Below are positions 7,215 through 14,800 of a stretch of 25,161 bases of DNA, piece after piece. The position numbers and the translations under genes are program-made. This stretch comes from an uncultured Collinsella sp. Its GTDB lineage: Bacteria > Actinomycetota > Coriobacteriia > Coriobacteriales > Coriobacteriaceae. The stretch's first letter is position 1; each line of letters opens with the position of its first letter. Location of the stretch: assembly GCA_900550595.1 (NCBI GenBank), contig URTB01000003.1, positions 1 to 25,161 of the forward strand. Reading direction: 5' to 3'. The notes under the pieces are model-generated. The model was not told the origin of the DNA. It saw only the letters and a list, made by a program, of their open reading frames with translations, and did no database searches.

Positions 7215-7805
7215 CTAGCGAGGCACGTAGCAAGCGGCGATGTGCTCCGAGACACGGCGCTGACCCTTGGCTGTGTCAACGTCCCACAGCTCGTACGCGC
7301 GCGCCTCGACCAACTGGACATCGACGCGGCCGCGCAGCAGCGACGATCCGCCATCCTTTCCCTTAAGCCCCATAAGATCGGGAAAGAAGTTCGCAGGGAA
7401 CAGCACTGGAGAGGCGGGTTCACCGTTTAGGGCAAGACGCACGGGCGCGACACCGCCGTTGGCCTTAAAAGCACCGGCGAGTGCTTCAAAGGAATCCGAA
7501 CTCACGAGCGGCTGGTCGCCCGGCAAAAAGAGACAGCCCCTCCAGCCGCGATCGGCTCCCCAGGTAAGACCGGCGCGCACACTCTCGCTCCTGAGCGCGC
7601 CATCGTGCAGCGCGCACGCGCAGCGCAGCTCACGGCAAATCTCGGCAACTTGGGGCCAGCGCGTCGTAACAACAACGTCAAATCCTTTGGGCACCGACTC
7701 AATCGTCCGCTGAATCAGCGGCTTTCCGCAGATATCGGCAAGCATCTTGTTAGAGCCAAACCGCTTGCCCTCGCCCGAAGCCATAATGACGCAACCAAGT
7801 TTCAT
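7215..7805 (-). CDS. MocA-like molybdenum cofactor nucleotidyltransferase
   Basis: Members of this MobA-like NTP-transferase group (MocA, YgfJ) transfer CMP or GMP to molybdopterin, and MocA makes the cytosine dinucleotide cofactor used by xanthine dehydrogenase-type enzymes. The 196-residue product has the nucleotide-binding start VIMASGEGKRFGSNKML (7-23), ICGKPLIQRTIE, and the metal-binding CLFLPGDQPLVSSDSF. LNGEPASPVLFPANFF and GDxxxxxxLR-like sequence follow near GGSSLLRGR. ATG at 7805 with GGGGAGGT upstream. Together with XdhC, YqeB and YqeC this completes a maturation set. Whether it uses CTP or GTP cannot be read from the sequence with certainty. Confidence 0.85.
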   Translation of the reverse strand: MKLGCVIMASGEGKRFGSNKMLADICGKPLIQRTIESVPKGFDVVVTTRWPQVAEICRELRCACALHDGALRSESVRAGLTWGADRGWRGCLFLPGDQPLVSSDSFEALAGAFKANGGVAPVRLALNGEPASPVLFPANFFPDLMGLKGKDGGSSLLRGRVDVQLVEARAYELWDVDTAKGQRRVSEHIAACYVPR

Positions 7806-7970
7806 GGTGATACCTCCCCTGAAGCCATCGTACCCATAACTCGCGCCGCGGGTGCATAAAGATGGTGTCCTGTCCGTTGGCGGTCTTATGGCGCAGCGAC
7901 GCTTTCGTTATTTGCGAACAAGTGGGGTTTATGGCACAGTGAGCCCAAACAAATTTTTAGGAAGGCACCC

Positions 7971-8624
7971 ATGACCCCCGCACAGATTGAGTTTTACAAG
8001 CGCCTTGCACACAGTCTGGCGCTCCAATTTGGTCCCAACTGTGAAATCGTCGTCCACGATCTGGAGACCGGGGACATGGACCACTCTATCGTGGCGATTG
8101 AAAACGGCCACGTCAGCGGACGCAAACTGGGCGACGGCCCCAACCATATCGTGCTCGAGTCCATGCACGAGGATGCCGCCGAGGTCCACGACCGCGCGCC
8201 GTACCTCACCAAGACCGCCGATGGCAAGCTGCTCAAATCGTCGACCATCTTCATTCGCGACGACGCTGGCAACCCCGTCGGCATTATGGGCATCAACTTT
8301 GACATCACGCTCATGAAGGCGTTTGAGCGTTCGCTCGAAGCGCTCACCGGCACGGGCGACAAGGGATACACCGAGCCCGATCCCATCACCAAAAACATCG
8401 GCGACCTGCTCGAGGATCTGCTGCGCGAGTGCGAGCAGTACGTGGGCAAGCCTGCGGCCCTCATGACCAAGGACGAGCGCATTCGCGCTATCGGATACCT
8501 CGACCGCCGCGGCGCCTTCCTTATCTCCAAATCGAGCGAGCGCGCCTGCGAGTTCTTTGGCATCTCCAAGTACAGCTTCTACAGCTACCTCAACGAGGCC
8601 AAGGCAGAGGCTGACGACAAGTAA
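7971..8624 (+). CDS. YheO/DauR-type transcriptional regulator (PAS-like plus HTH)
   Basis: Proteins of this type combine an N-terminal YheO-like PAS domain with a C-terminal helix-turn-helix; DauR represses D-arginine utilisation genes in Pseudomonas. The 217-residue product shows the YheO-like segment NCEIVVHDLETGDMDHSIVA (about 23-42) and GIMGINFDIT at its end. The C-terminal HTH includes MTKDERIRAIGYLDRRGAFL and ACEFFGISKYSFYSYLNEAK (about 165-212). ATG at 7971 has AGGAAGG 5 bases upstream. It is divergent from the nucleotidyltransferase gene and might sense a metabolite for the molybdenum hydroxylase genes, but that is inference from position only. Confidence 0.87.
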   Translation: MTPAQIEFYKRLAHSLALQFGPNCEIVVHDLETGDMDHSIVAIENGHVSGRKLGDGPNHIVLESMHEDAAEVHDRAPYLTKTADGKLLKSSTIFIRDDAGNPVGIMGINFDITLMKAFERSLEALTGTGDKGYTEPDPITKNIGDLLEDLLRECEQYVGKPAALMTKDERIRAIGYLDRRGAFLISKSSERACEFFGISKYSFYSYLNEAKAEADDK

Positions 8625-8705
8625 ACGACCCGCCTGAACCATCCTCCCCTTAGTGCGAGTTGTTGAATGCGCGAATCCGGACATCGGTGACAAGGCAAGT
8701 TCCAT

Positions 8706-8711
8706 ATAATC
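8706..8711 (+). promoter_or_regulatory. -10 box upstream of the acidic membrane protein gene
   Basis: A perfect TATAAT lies 33 bases before the start codon at 8745, with a ribosome binding site (AAGGATGGGA) between. No good -35 hexamer is found 16-18 bases upstream; GTGACA is nearer than usual (12 bases). Likely promoter of this gene, strength unknown. Confidence 0.4.
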
Positions 8712-8744
8712 GAAGGGCTAGACGGTTCGAAAGGATGGGACAAG

Positions 8745-9563
8745 ATGAGGTCGAGCAACGCATCGCGCAGCAGCCACGGAGGCACCGCGCCTACCGCCAG
8801 GCATGCGAAAAACGCGTTTGACGAGGGCGAAGACGATCTGTTTGCGTTGAGCCTCGACGACGTGATGAGCGACCGCCCTTGGACCGCCGATGAACTCATG
8901 GGCGGCAAAACCCCTTCGGCAGACGATCCTACCGAGACGGCATCGTTTATCGCCGCGGCACAGCACAATGCGCCCGAACCGCCCGTTGCGGATCTCGACG
9001 ACTTTGCAACCCGCCAGTTTGCCTTCGATTCCTGGGCCGCGGCCGACTTGGACGAGACCTCGGCCGACATGCCGGCGCTCGATATTCCGGTCAACCCGCT
9101 GTTTGCAGCTGCCGAGGAACGCGACTCCGATTACAGCGAAACAACAGCGTACAACGACCGCTTTGATGCCGCGTCCCGCGCCTCCCGCATTGAGACCGAG
9201 GACTACGGATCCGCATCGAGCGCATACGATAACGGCCCGTTTGCCGACGCGTCCACTCCCGAGTACAACAAGACCGGCGTAAAGGACGCATCGGCATCGT
9301 CGTATACCCGTGGCACCGATGATGAGCACTTTGCCGACTACTACACCGAGGAAGAGCCGCCGCACTTCTCCGAGTTTCCCCAAGCGGCAAAGGTTGTCTT
9401 TATCGCCATCATCATCGCTCTGCTCGGCGTGATCGCGTTTGAGGGATTCCAGTTGTTCCGCGGCCCCACCGCGTCCGAATCGACAACGCAGCAAAAAGAA
9501 GACGACAACCAGTACCTGGACATCAACACCCTCAAGGGCGACCCCAACGACGGAGACGAGTAG
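8745..9563 (+). CDS. Acidic single-pass membrane protein of unknown function
   Basis: I do not recognise this 272-residue protein. The N-terminal part (about 1-215) is low in hydrophobicity, rich in Asp, Glu, Ala and Ser, and probably disordered (for example FDEGEDDLFALSLDDVMSD). A single hydrophobic helix, VVFIAIIIALLGVIAFEGF, spans about 217-236. A short acidic C-terminal tail rich in Ser, Thr, Gln and Asp ends the chain. With no signal peptide and the helix near the end, the large acidic part is likely cytoplasmic and the tail outside. It has good ribosome binding and codon use, so it is a real gene. Proteins of this shape recur in Coriobacteriia as lineage-specific hypotheticals. It stands alone between the regulator and the DUF4143 gene. 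Confidence 0.75.
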   Translation: MRSSNASRSSHGGTAPTARHAKNAFDEGEDDLFALSLDDVMSDRPWTADELMGGKTPSADDPTETASFIAAAQHNAPEPPVADLDDFATRQFAFDSWAAADLDETSADMPALDIPVNPLFAAAEERDSDYSETTAYNDRFDAASRASRIETEDYGSASSAYDNGPFADASTPEYNKTGVKDASASSYTRGTDDEHFADYYTEEEPPHFSEFPQAAKVVFIAIIIALLGVIAFEGFQLFRGPTASESTTQQKEDDNQYLDINTLKGDPNDGDE

Positions 9564-9600
9564 CGAAGGTTAAAGGAGGGCTGGAAGAGCCGGCAACGCG

Positions 9601-10923
9601 TTACGGCTCCAAGAGGCCCGCCATAAAGATGGGCAGATACAACACCTCTCCATCGCGGTGCAGGTTGCACTCAGCAAGCACCAGAGCACGGTCGATTCCG
9701 TAACCCTTCGTCACGAGCGCGTTGTCGAGCGCCGCATGGGACCTAAAGCTCTTGCCCGACTTGACCTCGATGGCAAGCACTTCCCCATCGAGCGTCTCCT
9801 CGACAAAATCGAGCTCGCCAACCTTTTTCGATGTAAAGTAGCGCAATCTAAATCCATGAGCTTTGAGCTCTTGGGCAACGAAGCCCTCAAACGCCGCCCC
9901 CATGTTCATGCCAAAGGCGCCTTCTGCCTCTCCATCAAAAACGCCTTGAGCGACCTTTTTGGAATACGACGACATGAGCATTCCGGTGTCCAAGTAAAAC
10001 AGCTTAAAAAGACTTCGCTGCTCCCCCAATAAAAGGGGTGCCACAGGCGCGGTTACGTTATACACGGGAAGCGAAACACCCGCCTCCGACAGCCAGAGAA
10101 AATGGTCCGTCACCTGCGAAAAACGTTTAACACCGCTTATCGATGACAGCTTGAATCGCTTGTTTTTAGAACCCGCTTCGCTGGGAATCAAATCATAGAT
10201 ATCGCGAATAACCAAACGTAGCTCGGGCGGAGCGTACTTTGCGATGTCATCGCGATACAGGGCGTGAAGATCGCGGTGGATGTTTCGAACCTCGTCGACA
10301 TTGCGCGTCGCCAAGAAGGAATTGACCGCGTCGGGCATGCCTCCCACCACCACATACTGATGGAACAGATCGAGCAAGCGGTCATACAGGAAGCCAGGGA
10401 GCTCCCCCTCATCCTTTAGACAGCCCCTGAGCATGTCAAACACGCTGGCACCAACGCCATTTGCCCAGCAAAACTCCTCAAAGTCGAGCGGGTACATCTG
10501 AACCTGCTCGACATACCCCACCGGCAGGGAGTCGATGCCCTCGAGCTCAACGCCAAGGAGCGATCCGGTAAGGATGTATCGAAAGTCGCCGCGCTGGTCC
10601 AGGTATTTGATAAACGTCACCACGTTGGGGCATCGCTGCACCTCGTCGATAACCACGACGGTCTTGTTCGCAACCATCGGCTGCGTCGCAGCGATAGACA
10701 TGCGCATAAGCAGGTCGTCCGCACTTTTCGCCGCCAAAAATGAATCGCGCACGGACGCGTCGGCGATAAGGTCGAACGTCACGACGTTTTCGAACGATTC
10801 ACGTGCGAACGCGTTGACCAGATATGACTTTCCTACCTGTCGGGCGCCCTTGACCAAAAGGGCCTTGTTAGGCGACGAGGCAAGCCAAGATTCAAATTGT
10901 GCTTTCGCTTTTCTCTGTAGCAT
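9601..10923 (-). CDS. AAA+ ATPase with C-terminal DUF4143 domain
   Basis: This large family of bacterial and archaeal ATPases has no settled role. Its C-terminal part often has a restriction-endonuclease-like fold. The 440-residue product shows Walker A GARQVGKS (26-33), Walker B VVVIDEVQRCP (89-99), sensor YILTGSLLGV and a middle helical region. The DUF4143 tail has GELDF (Asp372) and AIEVKSG (Glu386, Lys388), the D...ExK spacing of PD-(D/E)xK folds. I chose ATG at 10923: it has AAGGGG upstream and gives the family N-terminus. An open frame continues upstream to 11343, but that extension encodes only the 33-bp repeats and is not protein-like. Family members are frequent, scattered and probably horizontally moved. 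A decayed relative lies at 24795. Confidence 0.9.
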   Translation of the reverse strand: MLQRKAKAQFESWLASSPNKALLVKGARQVGKSYLVNAFARESFENVVTFDLIADASVRDSFLAAKSADDLLMRMSIAATQPMVANKTVVVIDEVQRCPNVVTFIKYLDQRGDFRYILTGSLLGVELEGIDSLPVGYVEQVQMYPLDFEEFCWANGVGASVFDMLRGCLKDEGELPGFLYDRLLDLFHQYVVVGGMPDAVNSFLATRNVDEVRNIHRDLHALYRDDIAKYAPPELRLVIRDIYDLIPSEAGSKNKRFKLSSISGVKRFSQVTDHFLWLSEAGVSLPVYNVTAPVAPLLLGEQRSLFKLFYLDTGMLMSSYSKKVAQGVFDGEAEGAFGMNMGAAFEGFVAQELKAHGFRLRYFTSKKVGELDFVEETLDGEVLAIEVKSGKSFRSHAALDNALVTKGYGIDRALVLAECNLHRDGEVLYLPIFMAGLLEP

Positions 10924-10962
10924 AAGCGTACCCCTTATTACGTGCTGTTTTAGTACTAGGAT

Positions 10963-11073
10963 ACACTTTTCCGTGATTGTTGGGTGCTCATTTCGACACT
11001 TTTCCGTAATTTGGGCGGCTCGAATTTGACACTTTTCCGTACTTTCATACGGCTGATTTCGACACTTTTCCGG
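10963..11073 (-). repeat. Four direct repeats with exact 33-bp period upstream of the DUF4143 ATPase
   Basis: The 12-base core ACACTTTTCCGT occurs at 10963, 10996 and 11029, and with the last base changed to G at 11062, always 33 bases apart. Three copies extend leftward as TTTGAC or TTCGAC, so the conserved part is about 15 bases. The spacers between cores differ. The first copy ends 40 bases from the ATPase start codon. The period equals about three turns of DNA helix, placing all copies on one face, as in cooperative operator or iteron arrays. A CRISPR array is excluded by the short core and degenerate spacers. Function is inferred. Confidence 0.85.
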
Positions 11074-11097
11074 ATTTTTGCCGAATAATTGCCGCGT

Positions 11098-11141
11098 AAT
11101 CAAGCGCCGTCTGCACATCATTTCGCAGGCGACGCTTGATT
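11098..11141. repeat. Imperfect inverted repeat with 17-bp arms
   Basis: Arms 11098-11114 (AATCAAGCGCCGTCTGC) and 11125-11141 (GCAGGCGACGCTTGATT) pair at 15 of 17 positions, with one further G-T pair if transcribed on the plus strand, around a 10-base loop. No T tract follows on either strand. It may separate the two divergent transcription units, or be the remnant of a mobile element end. Confidence 0.6.
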
Positions 11142-11161
11142 TGTGTCCGCGCGCGCTGATA

Positions 11162-11206
11162 GACTCCATCTTGCCCGCAAGGAGCGGGCGCGTTTTATCC
11201 AGAGTC
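11162..11206 (+). promoter_or_regulatory. Nested hairpin with T run in the leader of the 140-residue gene
   Basis: GCCCGC (11173-11178) and GCGGGC (11184-11189) form a 6-bp stem with loop AAGGA, followed by GCGTTTTAT, a terminator-like shape. An outer pairing GACTC (11162-11166) with GAGTC (11202-11206) could compete with or extend it. It lies about 85 bases before the start at 11291. It could be an attenuator or the end of a short upstream transcript. Confidence 0.4.
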
Positions 11207-11290
11207 GGGGTAGAGAGTTGGCTCCACGATCCCGACGCCAACCGGCCAAGAGGCACGGTGGCCCTGCCAACATCGATGAAAGGAGTCCGT

Positions 11291-11713
11291 ATGGACAATT
11301 TCTCCGTGCGCAGTGAGCGCAACTTCCACAACCTGGCAGTCAAGCCAAAACGAATGCATCTTCTGGACGAGCCGAGCGGCTATGTCTCGGCCCTGGTCAA
11401 GAGCAATCTCTCCCACCAGATGCGCTTTACCGTGCAGGTGCTCGAGGAAGAGCTTTGCGCTGCCGGCAATCCACACGTGCTGCAGATTCAGCTGCTCGGA
11501 GACGACTCGCGCGAGACGTCCAGCTGGAAGCTCTTTGTTGACGGCACGTGCGTTGCGGACGGATCCGGCGCCTTTGCCCGCGAGTGCTTCTGCGAGGGTG
11601 CAGAGGTGTTCCTGGGCCTGTGCCGCGACGCCGTACGCGCGGCCGAGCTGCACCAGTGGAGCCAGAGAGAGTACGAGCTGCTGGGTGCGGCCCGCGGGAT
11701 TGCGGGGATGTAG
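11291..11713 (+). CDS. Hypothetical protein, 140 residues
   Basis: I do not recognise this protein. The start at 11291 is supported by GAAAGGAG five bases upstream; longer in-frame extensions run into non-coding repeats. The sequence starts MDNFSVRSERNFHNLAVKPK, then has a predicted alternation of strands and helices (FTVQVLEEELCAAGNPHVLQ, SSWKLFVDGTCVADGSGAF) and a C-terminal helix-rich part ending QREYELLGAARGIAGM. There is no signal peptide or membrane segment, so it is probably cytoplasmic. Codon use is like that of its neighbours. It ends convergent with the defence operon, with a strong hairpin between. Function unknown. Confidence 0.7.
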   Translation: MDNFSVRSERNFHNLAVKPKRMHLLDEPSGYVSALVKSNLSHQMRFTVQVLEEELCAAGNPHVLQIQLLGDDSRETSSWKLFVDGTCVADGSGAFARECFCEGAEVFLGLCRDAVRAAELHQWSQREYELLGAARGIAGM

Positions 11714-11803
11714 GCGGACGCAGGCGGTGCCATGGTGACGTGCGGCCGTTGCGCGGCAGAACACTTTATTTAGCGCCCGTTAAATAGCCGACCATGCCAC
11801 ATC

Positions 11804-11840
11804 CTGCCCCATCATTTCGAGTAGCGGAATGATGGGGCAG
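11804..11840. terminator. Bidirectional hairpin terminator between convergent genes
   Basis: A perfect 13-bp stem (CTGCCCCATCATT at 11804-11816 and AATGATGGGGCAG at 11828-11840) with an 11-base loop lies between the plus-strand gene ending at 11713 and the minus-strand operon ending at 11862. T-rich sequence after it is modest on both strands (TCCTATTCT on the plus strand). Position and symmetry favour a shared terminator. Confidence 0.65.
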
Positions 11841-11861
11841 TCCTATTCTCTGCCAGCGCTT

Positions 11862-14800
11862 TTACTCCCCAAACCTATAGTCGTTGATGCCCAACGTGGA
11901 GCAGTTCTCGCTTATTGCTCGGACTGTTTGCACGGGAATTCCGTCTTCGACATGAGCGGAGACACTAAACGAAAGCTGCACGTCGGCACCGCCCAGCATG
12001 TTTAGCTGACTCACTACTTCGTCCATGATGGTCTGGATGTTGCGATTGACGCGAGTGTTGTCGAGCTTTGCCGTCATATGGAAGGATGTCTTTTGCCTCG
12101 CGGGCTGCACCACCACTGGCGTCGTGTCGACAACCGTAGTCCTGCCAGTTCCGTCCGTCACCGTCTCGCTCGTCGTAGGACCAAACGTAATTCCATGCCC
12201 GCCGCCATCGGAGCCCTTCTCAGCCTCCGCAGCCGCAATGCGAGCAGCAGCAGCCTCCTCTTCGATCTGCTTTGTTGCCACAGTCGGCTTCACCAGCAGG
12301 TCGCTCTCGTTGATAAACGCCTTCTGCTCACCAAACGTCAGCTCCATATAGCGATCGTCCGAGAAGCCAGCAGCAAGGCCAAAGTATTCCTTTGAGCCCA
12401 GGCCCCTTTGAATCGCGTCCTCGAGCACGCCATAGCACGACAGCCTGGGAAGATAGCAATAAGAGCACAGGAACTCCCACAGACGCTTAATCTGGATGTG
12501 GTCCGCTTCCTTCCAGAGCACTCGATCGAGCTCCATCTTAAGCAGGGCGGGTGCCCAGGTCTTGATGGCCGCCTCATCGGAAACAAGCTTGCGCGCCATC
12601 TTGGCAACGATATTTTCGCCGCCGCCCTCAACGTGTTCTGCTTCCCAAACGATATCCATCGAGTCGCTGAAAAGGTCAACACGCGGATAAATTAGCCAGC
12701 TATAGGCCTCCTGGATCTTTATCTCGAGCGATTCGTCGGCACGTCTCACACTCTGGTCAGTCTCGCGCGTCTGTGCCACATCAAGGTTCAGCGACTCGCG
12801 ATCTTTCTTGATGGAATCCCAAGCAAGGTATTGTTTCGCCTCACTTAGGAGCTGTGCATAGTAAGATGCGTCCGCAGCGGCGAACACAACCATATTCTTG
12901 TACGTACGCGGAGACGTACCGCGATTTGAGAGTATCTCCGATGCCAAGGTGAGTGCCGCGGAATCGGCCGTTTTTCCACGGTGATTGGCAGACGGCGTCA
13001 GCACCACCAGGCGCAGCGTCTGATCATCCGGAACGTCAAGCGAGCTTGCGGGACATACATGAATGCCCGAGAAGGGATCGATCTTGCGCAGCCTCTTTAG
13101 GCGACTCTCAACTTCATAGAGCGGCTCAGAGTCCTTGACCTGCTGGGCACGGTCATCGGCAACCTTGCGCAACGTGGGGCGCGTATCGTACCAAAAACGG
13201 TTTCCGTTGACGTCGCTATACAGGAAAGACGAGGATGTCTGCAGCGTGCCCAGGGCATCGTTGAATACGGAGATGTTCTCGCCAGGCTGGACCGTGCCCA
13301 AGCGAATATGCGCGCGCTCAATACCGCGGACGGATTGACCGCCCACGTCGGGAGCACTGCCGAGCATGATGGTACGTGCGACGCGACGCGAAGCCAAAAG
13401 ATTGCCGTAACGAGTGTTGTTGCCGTCATTGCGATACGGAACGGACTGCTTGCCGTCGATCTCGGAATCAACGACTGCATTCCAGTTGTCATCAAGATAG
13501 CGCGTGAGCTCATCGCGCACGCCGGGCACATCGAGGGGGAACGACCCCGGCATAATCATCGGCGAAGGATCCTGGTTCATCCACAGCTCGTGGATAACCG
13601 ACGCCATTAAGCGCAACACGCCACGGGTACGTTGAAACTTTTCGAGCGTTGCCCAGTCCTCGTAGAGACGGTCGAACACTTCAGGGTGAATCGGGTAGCA
13701 GGAAACCATGCGGTCGCGGTATTCAAGCTCGCGCGACTCCACCGGGAAGTCCGAAGTATTTTCGTTGTACATCTTGCTAAACGTCGCGCATACCTCATCG
13801 CGAGCGGCATCATCCTTGCAGTCCAGGAAAAGCCTGCGGCGAACAACCTCGAAGCCTTCGTTTGCCGCCACGGGCTTCCAAATAGCCTCCATGCGCCCAA
13901 AGGTATGCTCAATCTGCTCCAAAGCTCGCTGGCCCGCCTCGCCACCGATCTCGTTGTCAGATTCGGGAATAGAGGCTACGACCAGGCTGCGCTTCGAAGC
14001 GCGTGCTGCCTCAGTGAGCTCCTGAATAAAGGTGATGAAGTTGTCGAAGCTGCCGGCGTTAAGTCCGTCGACGCCATAAATCTTCTTGGCATAGGCAACG
14101 AGCTCGTCCATAAGGACAAGACAGCAGCCGCAATCGTCGAATAATTCAGTCAGAGCAGCAGATCCCGGCGAGACGCCCTTCTTGTCGGCGTCTTTAACAT
14201 AATCATAGAGCTCGGGCCTGCCAGCGGATTCTGCAAGCTGGTATGCCATATGACCCCAAAGCGTGTTGACCATGATGCCGGGCATAGTAGCCGGGCGCAT
14301 GGCTTTTGCCGGATTGATAGAGGTGCCCACGAGCACAGCAACATGCACCTCGGGGACTTCGGCAACGCCCGCCTCCTCGAGCACGGAAGCGATATTAGCG
14401 ATTTGCCCCAAACGCGAACGGCTGCGCATCATATGGTAAAGCGCAAGCATGCTGTGCGTTTTGCCGCCACCAAACGCGGTCTTAAGCTGAATGACGGGCT
14501 CGCCGTCGAGACCAGCCACGCGGCGCAACGACTGCACGAGCAGCCCCTTCATGCCTTCGGTCACATACGTTCGATTGAAGAATTCGACCGGGTCGCGGTA
14601 CTCCAGCTCGCCCTTGCCGCGCGCCACCTGGGCAAGGTCGGCAGCAAACTCGGCATTCCTATAGCGCCCCTCAGCAACATCCATATGGGGTTCCATGACG
14701 TCGCGCCAACTAGGCAGGCCACGCACGGCCTTGGTTTGCTCGAGTGATTTCCTACGGGGTGCCGGGGCATCCACGCCAGCATCGACATTCGTTGTCACTG

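Larger units (their letters stand above)
10924..11290. other. Intergenic region upstream of two divergent genes
   Basis: This 367-bp non-coding stretch separates the minus-strand DUF4143 ATPase from the plus-strand gene at 11291. It is AT-richer than its flanks on the ATPase side and contains, in order, four 33-bp-spaced direct repeats (10963-11073), a long imperfect hairpin (11098-11141) and a nested GC-rich hairpin with a TTTT run (11162-11206). Each is described separately. I find no protein-like frame. Confidence 0.7.

Noticed and set aside
10963..11073. CRISPR array
   Set aside because: Only 12-15 conserved bases per unit, four units, about 20-base degenerate spacers and no cas genes.
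10924..11343. N-terminal extension of the DUF4143 ATPase frame
   Set aside because: The extension is the translation of the 33-bp repeats and hairpins; the family start at 10923 has a good ribosome binding site.
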